A stretch of DNA of 64,000 nucleotides from SIG307 sp964545045 (lineage in GTDB: Bacteria; Bacillota; Clostridia; Lachnospirales; Lachnospiraceae), in assembly GCA_964545045.1 (NCBI GenBank), contig CAZJEN010000010.1, forward strand, positions 1 to 64,000, in the 5' to 3' direction. Below, one piece after another: positions 7,234-15,104 of the stretch. Below the pieces are notes generated by a model. That model searched no databases, had not been told where the DNA came from, and was given only the letters and a program-made list of their open reading frames with translations. The first letter of the stretch is position 1; the number at the start of each line of letters is the position of its first letter. Position numbers and translations under genes: made by a program.

Positions 7234-9054
7234 TTATCTCGCCCCTTTGCCTCTCTCTGCAACGCTGACCTCCTCAACACCGTAAAGTTGTTTACGACAA
7301 TCATACTCTTCTCTAAATTCATCATAAACAACCATTTTATAGTGGATACTCTTCATCTTTTCTGCTGTATATCCCATACGTTGACAGTACGCATCATACT
7401 CTGCCTCATAGTCATCCGTAGGAACCGGAAGAAGTGCTGCACGTTCTTCTATTGACAGCTTGGTATAATCAATTTTTTCCGGAATATCCACCACTTTTTC
7501 CGATACAGCTTCTTCCATTTCAATAATCTCAGAATCCACTTTCTCTGATATTACAACATCCTGTACCTCATCCATTACATCCCCTGAAACGCCAATCATT
7601 TCAATAGCTTGTACTCGCTGCTCTCCTTCTGTATCCTTTAATTCAGCAAATTCCTCATAAGACAGAATCTCTTCCTTTGCATCACCTAAAGTTACATCTG
7701 AAATATTCTTGTACTTAATGTCTTCTAGATAATCCATATATTCCCATTTCCACTTATGGTTCACACTGGAAATTTCACTTAAAGCCTTATCCCAAAGTAC
7801 TCCCGCTTTGTGAGCCTTTTCCCGATAAAGTTCTACTGCCTGCTGTCGTTCAAATTCATCTCTGGTCAAAATTGGTGCGGTAAGTTCTTCTTCCGTAAAT
7901 TTGGCTACATCATTTACATTTATAAACTGTGATTGCAGATAATCCACATAATCTTTATTCCAGTCCTCCCGTGCAAGCTCTTTATTACAGTAATCCTGCT
8001 GAATACTATTTCTGCTAAATCCCAACATTCTTTTTCGTAAAAGAAGTTCTCTCTGCTTCCGTTCCTCCTGCAACTGCTGTTCCTTTCGGGCAGCTTCTTC
8101 TCTGGCAAGTGCTTCTGCTTTTGCTTTAGCTTTCTCCTCTGCAATCCGGCGGGCTTCTTTTTCTGCATTACGCTCTGCCACAACCTTTGCAATTCTCTCC
8201 ACAAGCTCTGCTTTGCCATAACCTTCTCCCAACTTATTCCCTCGAATACCCTTCTTCATATCCGGCGTGGAAAATGTCACTGTTTTATCCGTAACACGAA
8301 TCTTCCAGTTATACATAAATTGCAGACATTCTACCAACTGTTCAAAGCTATCCATAAAAGGCAACAGCTTATCAATGGTATCCCGAATCAGCTCTCTGTT
8401 GGAAGTAACACCCACACCATCCTTGGCATTCTGATTCATCAGACGCTTTTCCACCCAGTAGTTGTCCGTATGCTTCTTGGCGAGCAAATCCACCTGCCCC
8501 AATCCCAGACGGATGCACTTCTCCATTACCCACTTTTTTGCGTGGAACATCATCTTCCCAGTGCTTTTATGCTTACAGCCCTGCTTCCACTCACAAGGCT
8601 TGTCATGCCACCTGCTTTGCTTTCCTGCATATTTTCTGACGGAATTGATTACCATATGAACGTGCATATTCTGACTGCCATTGTGACCATCGGGATGAAC
8701 CGCTACCACCGCCTGATGCCCCGGTGCAAATACATCCAGCCACTGCTTGCCAAATTCCAATGCCTGCTCCATGGTAATCGGATCATTTGGTTCAAAACTG
8801 ATGATATAATGGTGAGCCTTCACATCCTTTACGGAATTATTCTTACCATACAGACGATTTACCTCTATACATTCTGCTCCAAAACTATCCACATCACAGT
8901 TTACTCCTGCAATCAGATAATTCTCACGCTCCTGTATTCTGCCCTTTTCATCCAGAACAAGCTTGTTGGTATATTCATCAAACTGGCAGGTGAGATACTC
9001 CACCGCCGATGAATAAAATCTGTTTTTTACCGAAATATGCTTCAAAATCGCCAT
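7234..9054 (-). CDS. Relaxase / mobilization nuclease (MOBP type)
   Basis: This 606-residue protein nicks DNA at oriT and stays covalently bound while leading the strand into a recipient. Residues 1-170 form the relaxase domain. Tyr residues near 13 and 19-20 are nucleophile candidates, and the metal-binding histidine cluster is in HPDGHNGSQNMHVHMVINS near residues 120-138. The region around residues 290-340 is an Arg/Lys/Glu-rich coiled coil, and the C-terminal third is acidic and of unknown role. Its ATG overlaps the stop of the upstream mobC-like gene as TAATG, showing coupled translation. It belongs to the MobA/MobL-like relaxases common on gut Firmicute elements. No type IV coupling protein lies in the window. 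Confidence 0.85.
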   Translation of the reverse strand: MAILKHISVKNRFYSSAVEYLTCQFDEYTNKLVLDEKGRIQERENYLIAGVNCDVDSFGAECIEVNRLYGKNNSVKDVKAHHYIISFEPNDPITMEQALEFGKQWLDVFAPGHQAVVAVHPDGHNGSQNMHVHMVINSVRKYAGKQSRWHDKPCEWKQGCKHKSTGKMMFHAKKWVMEKCIRLGLGQVDLLAKKHTDNYWVEKRLMNQNAKDGVGVTSNRELIRDTIDKLLPFMDSFEQLVECLQFMYNWKIRVTDKTVTFSTPDMKKGIRGNKLGEGYGKAELVERIAKVVAERNAEKEARRIAEEKAKAKAEALAREEAARKEQQLQEERKQRELLLRKRMLGFSRNSIQQDYCNKELAREDWNKDYVDYLQSQFINVNDVAKFTEEELTAPILTRDEFERQQAVELYREKAHKAGVLWDKALSEISSVNHKWKWEYMDYLEDIKYKNISDVTLGDAKEEILSYEEFAELKDTEGEQRVQAIEMIGVSGDVMDEVQDVVISEKVDSEIIEMEEAVSEKVVDIPEKIDYTKLSIEERAALLPVPTDDYEAEYDAYCQRMGYTAEKMKSIHYKMVVYDEFREEYDCRKQLYGVEEVSVAERGKGAR

Positions 9055-9446
9055 TAACCTTCACCATCCTCTCTACTTTTACGTCTGCGTTTCTTTCCAC
9101 AGGCAACATCTTCCAACGCCGGAAGAATCTTAAATTTCAAATCCAACAACTCCCTTATGGTTTCCTTTACCTCATAATAAATGCTGTAAAAATCTCCACC
9201 GCCATTCAAGTGCTTTGCTATCTGATTGAGATTGGAACCAATCTTGCCAAGTTGCATAGAATACTCCTTCAACAGACTGGTATCTCCATAACAGGGAAGT
9301 TTTCTCCCCAATGCACATCGTCTGATATATTCCGAGGTGCTAAGCCCGGTCTTTCTTGCCTTTTCCTCAATCAGCTCCTTATCTTCTGCTGATATACGCA
9401 TGGACATCAGAACCATATTCTCTTTCTTTTTATCTGTATTTCTCAT
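9054..9446 (-). CDS. MobC-family relaxosome accessory protein
   Basis: This 130-residue basic protein carries a ribbon-helix-helix-like N-terminal segment (MVLMSMRISAEDKELIEEKA, then TGLSTSEYIRRCAL). It also has the central motif YSMQLGKIGSNLNQIAKHLN that marks MobC/relaxosome proteins, and a basic tail KKRRRKSR. Such proteins bind oriT and help the relaxase open the strands. The start at 9446 is preferred over an ATG at 9458, because the GGAGG ribosome binding site lies between the two. It is directly followed by the relaxase gene. Confidence 0.85.
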   Translation of the reverse strand: MRNTDKKKENMVLMSMRISAEDKELIEEKARKTGLSTSEYIRRCALGRKLPCYGDTSLLKEYSMQLGKIGSNLNQIAKHLNGGGDFYSIYYEVKETIRELLDLKFKILPALEDVACGKKRRRKSREDGEG

Positions 9447-10210
9447 AAAATCCTCCATTCCGGCCCATCTCGCCTGTCGGCTCGATGATGCACATTCGTC
9501 AAATGCAGATTCTTGTGCAAGCGCAAATCTGCACTTGGCTCATTGTGTACACAAAAAAAGAAGCAGTACACCACTACTCCCTCACGCCTACAAAACATAA
9601 AATTGTAATTGTTACTTCTAGCGAAATATTAAACTGCCGGATACGGCAGAGGCTTTTCGCCGTCGCTTTCGCTCCTCCCTCCGGTCTACGCTCACTCCCC
9701 TATGGTCGTTCACGGATACACTCGCATAGCTCGTGGATATATCTTTCAGAAGTCGGTTGCGGCTCGTTATAATTCGCTCGCCGATTATATAGAAATGTGT
9801 CATACACCTGTCTTACAGAAAATCTGCTAATTACATTTCCCATCAGAAATCTCACCCAAGCATGCGCATCACTATCCCCAAGAAATTCTTTCTCCGCTGA
9901 TGCGTGCCGACCGAAGTCGGCATGAGCTCCGGATACGTCGCATAAGGTAGAGCAAGTTCCGCCCTGTATATACACGGGCAGGAACTTGTTGGGGATTTGA
10001 CATCCCCAAGCCCCAGCTTCTTCCGCCTTATGGACGACAAAAAGCAGTCCTCAATCGAACTGCTTTTTGCTCCAAAAGCTTGGCTGGCTTCGTAAGAATT
10101 TCGTCTGACGGTTTTCCCCAAGAAAAAAGACAGTCTTACAAATTCAGTGTTTGTGTATTACATCACACCTTTTTGTAAGACAGTCCGCCATACTGTGATA
10201 TTCTTTTTTC
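9447..10210. other. Hairpin-rich non-coding region, probable oriT
   Basis: No convincing gene lies in these 764 bases; open frames here overlap one another and lack ribosome binding sites. The region holds several inverted repeats. TGCAGATT/AATCTGCA is at 9504-9533, just upstream of mobC. CAAGTTCC/GGAACTTG is at 9953-9988 with inner GCCC/GGGC pairs. TTGGGGA/TCCCCAA follows at once to about 10009. On the minus strand the second hairpin contains TTCCTGCCCG, close to the nic core of IncP-type origins. Position between mob and partition genes fits an origin of transfer; the exact nic site is inferred. Confidence 0.5.
10129..10185. repeat. Inverted repeat with 14-base arms
   Basis: GACAGTCTTACAAA (10129-10142) and TTTGTAAGACAGTC (10172-10185) are inverted with one mismatch. 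The 29-base spacer contains a second, smaller symmetry (GTGTTTGTG and CATCACAC). It lies 26 bases beyond the end of the ParR-like gene and may be that gene's terminator, a partition site or part of the transfer origin. Confidence 0.5.
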
Positions 10211-10741
10211 TTACTCATCATCCATATCGAACAGACTTCCCAGCATACTTTTTGTGGCATTATCCATCCCATTGGAATCATCTGTTGCCAGCTCATTGTC
10301 AAGAATTGTTGTCTCCGGCTCATTAGCTGCTACAACAGTTGGCATCGCATTCTGCTTTACCTTCGGCACGGTAATTGCCATACCATTTGATACTGCTCCC
10401 GGCATTTGTATCTGAGACACAGGGACAGCACCCATATTCATCTGCTGTGCCATTGCACCAAGGACTCCGGCAAACATATTGTTCGCCACATTCTGTGAAG
10501 ATTCCTGCACCACCTTTGTAAATTCCTCTGCCACACTATGAATCGCTTTGTTCATCCATTCCGTAGTTTCCTTTTCCCGAATTCCCCTTTGCTCGTTCTC
10601 CATAGCAGAAAGCAATGCCTGTTTGATAAGCTCTGTCTGATTCAGATATCCCGGCTGGCTGGATTTTTCCTCCAGCCAAGCAAGGATTTTTCTGTCACTT
10701 TCACATTTCGGATTCAACCGAAAGGATATTGCATTTCCCAT
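10211..10741 (-). CDS. ParR-like partition adaptor
   Basis: This 176-residue protein begins AISFRLNPKCESDRKILAWL and continues GYLNQTELIKQALL, a ribbon-helix-helix-like unit of the kind found in ParR/StbB adaptors. The remainder is low-complexity, rich in Met, Gln, Val and Asn, with an acidic end (GSLFDMDDE) that could contact filament ends. ParR proteins bind a centromere-like site and link it to ParM filaments. It follows the ParM-like gene by nine bases, the normal order. GGAGG lies five bases before the ATG. Identification rests largely on this pairing. Confidence 0.65.
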   Translation of the reverse strand: MGNAISFRLNPKCESDRKILAWLEEKSSQPGYLNQTELIKQALLSAMENEQRGIREKETTEWMNKAIHSVAEEFTKVVQESSQNVANNMFAGVLGAMAQQMNMGAVPVSQIQMPGAVSNGMAITVPKVKQNAMPTVVAANEPETTILDNELATDDSNGMDNATKSMLGSLFDMDDE

Positions 10742-10750
10742 AAGAGCCTC

Positions 10751-11677
10751 CTATCCCAGATTTTCTGCAAGATAACGGTAGCCGATGGCATTGGCTTTCA
10801 CATCCGTAACATACTGGATGTTTCTGCCCTGCGTTCTGCCAAAACGCTTCATCACACAGGCACCACCGCCCACATACACGATATTCTCATGCAGTAAATC
10901 CACCTTAATCTCCCGAAGCTTCGCTTCCACCTCGTCCGCATACTGCTGTAACCCTTTCTCGATAAAAGGAACAAAATCAGCATTTACATTGGGCTGCTTT
11001 CCACGGATAACATCAATAATGTCATCCTCAGGAATTTCACACTTTAACTTCGGAAGGGCATCCTTTTTGATACGCTCAATGGTGGTAATCAACCCAAGTT
11101 CATAGGTGTAAGCATCCTTATCCATAGGAATTCTGTCACGGACACTTAATACATCCAAGGTCCAGGAACCCAAATCCACACAACGAAGTCTGTCCATATC
11201 TCCCATACGGTTAGCAATGGCAGCATAGCACTGGGCATAAATCTTTACCTTATCCATAAAGAAGGAGTAGTGTACTCCCTCAAAGGTAAAGGAAACTCGC
11301 TCCTTGTGCCACAGATAATCACGGAACTCCTTACGCTCCGCACCAAACAAAGTAAGAGGCACGCCTGCATATAATTCCACATGCTCTGCTCCTGCCTTTC
11401 CCTGATACTGCAATTCCTTGGCAATACCTGCAAGGGTCAGCAGAAAATAGTTCTCATTCTCCGTCTTGGTTGCCTGCTTTCCAAGTCTGCCCTGTCCCAC
11501 GATATACTTTTTACCCTTATACTCCAAAAGTCCGTTCTTGGTAAGGGGTTCATAATCCACTGGAACCACGGAAGTCTCCATAAAGGTATGCTCGCCCTTA
11601 ATAGAACTCCAGCCATGATCCAGTGCAATCTTAACAGGTGCCATAGTTGTTTCATTCATAAAATAATTCTCTCTCAT
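10751..11677 (-). CDS. ParM/StbA-family actin-like segregation ATPase
   Basis: This protein of 308 residues has the actin-fold signature segments. Phosphate 1 is VKIALDHGWSSIKGE near the N-terminus, phosphate 2 is RCVDLGSWTLDVLSV near residue 165, and the adenosine motif is IVYVGGGACVMKRF near 270. ParM proteins form ATP-driven filaments that push DNA copies apart, here presumably the excised circular element. The start at 11677 is chosen from GAGAGG five bases upstream; another ATG at 11659 is possible. The ParR-like gene follows directly. Relatives are regular components of Tn1549-like elements. Confidence 0.8.
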   Translation of the reverse strand: MRENYFMNETTMAPVKIALDHGWSSIKGEHTFMETSVVPVDYEPLTKNGLLEYKGKKYIVGQGRLGKQATKTENENYFLLTLAGIAKELQYQGKAGAEHVELYAGVPLTLFGAERKEFRDYLWHKERVSFTFEGVHYSFFMDKVKIYAQCYAAIANRMGDMDRLRCVDLGSWTLDVLSVRDRIPMDKDAYTYELGLITTIERIKKDALPKLKCEIPEDDIIDVIRGKQPNVNADFVPFIEKGLQQYADEVEAKLREIKVDLLHENIVYVGGGACVMKRFGRTQGRNIQYVTDVKANAIGYRYLAENLG

Positions 11678-11750
11678 ATAATCCTCTCTTTCTCCGGCAT
11701 AACAACCGGTCTGCACATAATTTTTGTTCTGCGTCGCAGTCTGTCCTGCA

Positions 11751-12152
11751 TTAGTGATACTTGTAAACAATCTCTCCATAAATAACCTCCTCCGCAAGCT
11801 GCTTTGCCTGCTCTCTTAATTTCCACATCTCCATCGTGGAATGTGTATCCTTCGGCTTATGCTTTGTCAGATACTTCTCTACAACCATATCCAGCATCTC
11901 ATAAGCCTCTTCATTTACTTCTTTTGCCTTAATATGAAGCTGATTCATTCTAAGATGGTGGCGATACCTGTCAGGATGATTTTCTTTTAGATAAGAAATC
12001 CACAGATGACCGTACTTCCCGATATCAGTCGATGATATAGCTGAATCCGTATCCAACTCCTTGATTTCAACACTAATATTCGGATAAAGAACACCATTTA
12101 CCTCTGTATAAGTTCCGCCCATAGCTTCATATAAAGATAATTCTTTGCTCAT
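11751..12152 (-). CDS. TnpV-family element protein
   Basis: This 133-residue protein matches the TnpV family, small proteins of unknown function found almost only on Firmicute transposons and integrative elements. Recognisable parts are the opening YEAMGGTYTEVNGVLYPNIS, the DIGKYGHLWISYLKENHPD core followed by YRHHLRMNQL, and a helical C-terminus with HSTMEMWKLREQAKQ. The start at 12152 is set by GGGAGGTAGTGACA just upstream. It sits between parB and parM, 13 bases downstream of parB, so it is likely in the same transcript. Its presence supports the element interpretation of the left region. Confidence 0.8.
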   Translation of the reverse strand: MSKELSLYEAMGGTYTEVNGVLYPNISVEIKELDTDSAISSTDIGKYGHLWISYLKENHPDRYRHHLRMNQLHIKAKEVNEEAYEMLDMVVEKYLTKHKPKDTHSTMEMWKLREQAKQLAEEVIYGEIVYKYH

Positions 12153-12165
12153 TGTCACTACCTCC

Positions 12166-13197
12166 CTATCTTGCTCTGCCCCGGCTGTTGCCTTGGTTTT
12201 GTATTTTTTCAAGCTCCTGCTTCTCATACCATTCCTTCACAAGACGCTCAATCAAATCCGTCTTTTGCTTCGGCGTATAATCCTCCGGAAAATACTTCGC
12301 TAAAGTATCTGCACGGAGCTTAATCTGCTCCCTCTGGTTTGGCTTTTCCTGCTCTAATATCAGAAACATCCCATCCATATCTAACTCTCCCGACTGACTC
12401 ATACGCTTCATGCGGTTTGCCTGTGACAAGGACGGCGTACACTGCTCCATGTTCATAACCTCATAAAGCTCGTACTGTTCTTCCTCTGTCAGATAGGAAA
12501 GCTCTACGGCTATGGTAAAAGCAATTTTTCCTTCATCTACCATATCAAGAAGCTTGGGGATAAGGTTGGTAAGGCGGATATAACGTGATATTTGCCTTTG
12601 GCTTTCCCCTGTCTGCATTGCCAATGCTTGGTTGCTTCTAATAATTGCATCCTCAACGCTTTTATCTTGTAACACGGTCCATTTTCCATCGGCATCATGT
12701 CCACTGGTCAATGAATGTGTTTGTAATGTAGGGTTCTCCAACTTTTCGCCAACTTGGCAAAAAGTCAAATCCGTTCTTGCTCCCTGCCTCTTCATTGCCT
12801 CCAGCTTCATCTTATAAGCAAATGCTTTCTCGCTGGGTTTTAAATGCTCCCGTTGCAGATTGCTATCCACCATAGCAATCACTGCCTGATTATCATCCAA
12901 ATCACGAATTACCACAGGCATCACCTCAAGCCCTGCCCATTTACACGCAGCCTTTCTTCTGTGACCTGCAATCAGTTCATAACCGCCACCAGTTTTGGGT
13001 CTTGCCAGAGCCGGGACAATCACGCCTTCTTTTTCAATGCTCTGCATTAGTTCAAAAAGTGCCATATCGTTTTCTACCTTAAAGGGATGCCCCTCAAAGT
13101 CCTGTAATTCCGCTATGGGAACCATTCTAATATCTGTTTCCGCCATAGCACTATTATCTTGTTGTGGAAAAGAACACAATTCTTCTTTTTTCTTCAT
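12166..13197 (-). CDS. ParB/RepB/Spo0J-family partition protein
   Basis: This 343-residue protein has the ParB N-domain: RMVPIAELQDFEGHPFKV, the CTP/CDP-binding box GYELIAGHRRKAACKWAG, and the second box NLQREHLKPSEKAFAYKMK. A helix-turn-helix follows near residues 185-205 (GESQRQISRYIRLTNLIP). The segment at about 142-180 is an insert with unusual composition. ParB-type proteins load onto centromere-like sites; on ICEs they assist maintenance or regulation. No ParA lies beside it. The start at 13197 is set by GGAGGT ten bases upstream. Confidence 0.85.
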   Translation of the reverse strand: MKKKEELCSFPQQDNSAMAETDIRMVPIAELQDFEGHPFKVENDMALFELMQSIEKEGVIVPALARPKTGGGYELIAGHRRKAACKWAGLEVMPVVIRDLDDNQAVIAMVDSNLQREHLKPSEKAFAYKMKLEAMKRQGARTDLTFCQVGEKLENPTLQTHSLTSGHDADGKWTVLQDKSVEDAIIRSNQALAMQTGESQRQISRYIRLTNLIPKLLDMVDEGKIAFTIAVELSYLTEEEQYELYEVMNMEQCTPSLSQANRMKRMSQSGELDMDGMFLILEQEKPNQREQIKLRADTLAKYFPEDYTPKQKTDLIERLVKEWYEKQELEKIQNQGNSRGRAR

Positions 13198-13256
13198 AAA
13201 ATCAATTACCTCCATTAAAATCACTCATTCTCGCACATTTATCCGAGAACGCAAAA

Positions 13257-13296
13257 GAGCCGCTTATTTCCAAAATCACTTGAAAATAAGCGGCTC
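13257..13296. terminator. Hairpin near the element end
   Basis: GAGCCGCTTATTT (13257-13269) pairs with AAATAAGCGGCTC (13284-13296). It lies upstream of parB, and read leftward it would protect the element genes from transcription leaving rlmD. Confidence 0.65.
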
Positions 13297-13540
13297 AGAC
13301 CACTTTTTTACTTTATTGAATTGTTAGTTATTTTTGATGAAATATGAACGACAGATTTTTGTGTTTCCGAACTACACCCTCACAACCACTTGGACGTTTA
13401 CTCCGTTGGAAATTGCCTTTTTCTTCTCTTTTCGGTCACTTTGGGAGAAGAGTATATGTCGCTCAAAGTGCCTAAATTCAAGGAGTTTCAGGTATTTTTC
13501 CTTTGGAGCAGTGTCACGCACTCCACGTGGGCCGTCATCG
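13297..13540. other. Probable right end and attachment junction of the integrated element
   Basis: The accessory module ends here against the 3' end of rlmD. The 191 bases between the hairpin and the rlmD stop hold no gene. They do contain an inverted CACTTTG/CAAAGTG pair at 13437-13443 and 13464-13470 that could bind a recombinase. The 3' end of rlmD/rumA is an established ICE integration site in Firmicutes. The left end and integrase are outside the window, so the direct repeat that would define the site cannot be shown. Confidence 0.5.
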
Positions 13541-14981
13541 GGAATTCATCCACCGGACATACCTTTACCACACGATAGCCCCTCTCTTGCAATGTCACCA
13601 AATCTCTCTGCAGGCTGGTCGGCTTACAGGAAATGTACACCAGATGGTCCACACCGTAATTGATAATCTTATCCAATGCTTTCGAATTAATACCGTCTCT
13701 CGGCGGGTCTAAAATAATCATATCCGGACGCTCTTCAATGGTATCCAGCATTTTCAGCACATCTCCGGCGATAAACTCACAGTTGGTCAAACCGTTACCT
13801 GCGGCATTTTCCTTTGCCGCCTCTACAGCCTCTTCAATAATCTCCACACCAATGACCTTTCGTGCCACAGACGCTACCATTTGGGCAATGGTGCCGGTAC
13901 CGCTGTACAAATCGTATACCAGCTTTCCGTCCACTTCTCCGATAAACTCGCGGGCAGTACTGTAAAGTACCTCCGCGCCGAGAGAATTTGTTTGGAAGAA
14001 AGAGAACGGGGTAATGCGGAATTTCAATCCTAAAAGCTCCTCGTAAAAATGGTCTTTTCCGTACAAAATCGTTGTCTTTTCGCTGGTTACCACATCTGCA
14101 AGGCTGTTGTTTCTGCAATGAATGATGCCGGCAATCGTTCCTTCTAACGGAAGCGCCAACAAACGCTCACAAAGGTTCTTTAAGAATGCTTCTTCGTCAA
14201 ACGGCTTTCTTTCTACCGGCACAACTGCTTCGACTCCGTCCGCGCAACCAGCCTCTGCCATTCCTGCCTGTTCCCCGATATACGTCTCTGTATCCGAGCT
14301 GGTCACAAGGTTCACCAAAATCTCGCCGGTCTTTAACCCACGACGCACCACTAAATGTCGGAAATACCCCTTATGGGTAATTTTATGAAAATGAGCAAGG
14401 CCGGTCTCCTTTGCACAGGCCAGCACTTCCCGTAAAATCAAGTTGTAATCCTCATGGACAATCTGACAGGCATCTGTAGTCAGCACATCATAGAAACTGC
14501 CCTTTTTGTGAAGTCCCAAGGAAAGCGGTCCGTCCTTGTATTCGTTACCGAATGAAAACTCCATCTTGTTGCGGTAATGTAACGGCTGAGGACTTCTCCG
14601 AATCGGCATAAACTCGTAAGGTTCGGTAATCACCGCATCCATCAGTCTGTGAATCTGCTCTTCTTTTAAGGCAAGCTGCGCCTCGTAAGGAAGGCTCTGG
14701 TACGCACAACCTCCGCAGGTACCGAACAAGGCACAAGGTGCCTCCACCTCCTGCGGTGCCGGGGTCAGAACCGCCAGAAGACGCCCTTCCCCTTTCTGAC
14801 TGCTCACATGAAGCTTTGTCAAACGAAACTTAATCTTCTGTCCTTCAATGACACCTTTTATAGTCACGCGAATATCCGCATCCGCGGCATTTTCTTCACT
14901 TTCCGGAATCACACGCACAAAGCCCTTATTCGGAAAATCCACACGCTCTACAATACCGATATAATCCATACCTTTTTTCAT
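13488..14981 (-). CDS. rlmD: 23S rRNA (uracil-5-)-methyltransferase RlmD/RumA
   Basis: This 497-residue enzyme methylates uracil C5 in 23S rRNA using AdoMet. It has an N-terminal TRAM domain (residues 1-72), then an iron-sulfur motif with Cys83, Cys89 and Cys92 (CALFGTCGGC) and a fourth candidate Cys near 171. The C-terminal Rossmann methyltransferase domain carries YDLYSGTGTIAQMVA, the NPPR-equivalent ILDPPRDGI, and catalytic Cys452 in VYISCKPTSLQRDL. The start at 14981 is taken because GAGGA overlaps an upstream in-frame GTG. The stop region abuts the mobile element, so its last codons may have been rebuilt by integration; the protein appears full length. Confidence 0.9.
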   Translation of the reverse strand: MKKGMDYIGIVERVDFPNKGFVRVIPESEENAADADIRVTIKGVIEGQKIKFRLTKLHVSSQKGEGRLLAVLTPAPQEVEAPCALFGTCGGCAYQSLPYEAQLALKEEQIHRLMDAVITEPYEFMPIRRSPQPLHYRNKMEFSFGNEYKDGPLSLGLHKKGSFYDVLTTDACQIVHEDYNLILREVLACAKETGLAHFHKITHKGYFRHLVVRRGLKTGEILVNLVTSSDTETYIGEQAGMAEAGCADGVEAVVPVERKPFDEEAFLKNLCERLLALPLEGTIAGIIHCRNNSLADVVTSEKTTILYGKDHFYEELLGLKFRITPFSFFQTNSLGAEVLYSTAREFIGEVDGKLVYDLYSGTGTIAQMVASVARKVIGVEIIEEAVEAAKENAAGNGLTNCEFIAGDVLKMLDTIEERPDMIILDPPRDGINSKALDKIINYGVDHLVYISCKPTSLQRDLVTLQERGYRVVKVCPVDEFPMTAHVECVTLLQRKNT

Positions 14982-15050
14982 TATAACTATCCTCACTGTC
15001 TTGTTTCTATCTATTATTCCTATAAGATTTATTCTATCATATAGACAAAA

Positions 15051-15090
15051 ATAGTCAAGTTTGTAAGGTGTATTCTACAAACTTGACTAT
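15051..15090. terminator. Terminator of the ABC exporter operon
   Basis: A perfect 15-base inverted repeat, ATAGTCAAGTTTGTA (15051-15065) and its complement (15076-15090), is followed by T-rich sequence on both strands. It lies 14 bases beyond the stop of the second ABC gene. Confidence 0.8.
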
Positions 15091-15104
15091 CCTCTTTTTT
15101 CACA

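Noticed and set aside
8320..9012. 230-residue open frame antisense to the relaxase
   Set aside because: The relaxase frame has clear motifs and coupled translation with mobC; the antisense frame is a shadow.
9618..10121. Three overlapping minus-strand frames of 61-91 residues
   Set aside because: They overlap one another in different frames, lack ribosome binding sites, and coincide with inverted repeats. DNA-level conservation of the transfer origin explains them better.
13334..13663. 109-residue plus-strand frame across the rlmD end
   Set aside because: It overlaps the rlmD coding end in antisense and has no start signals.
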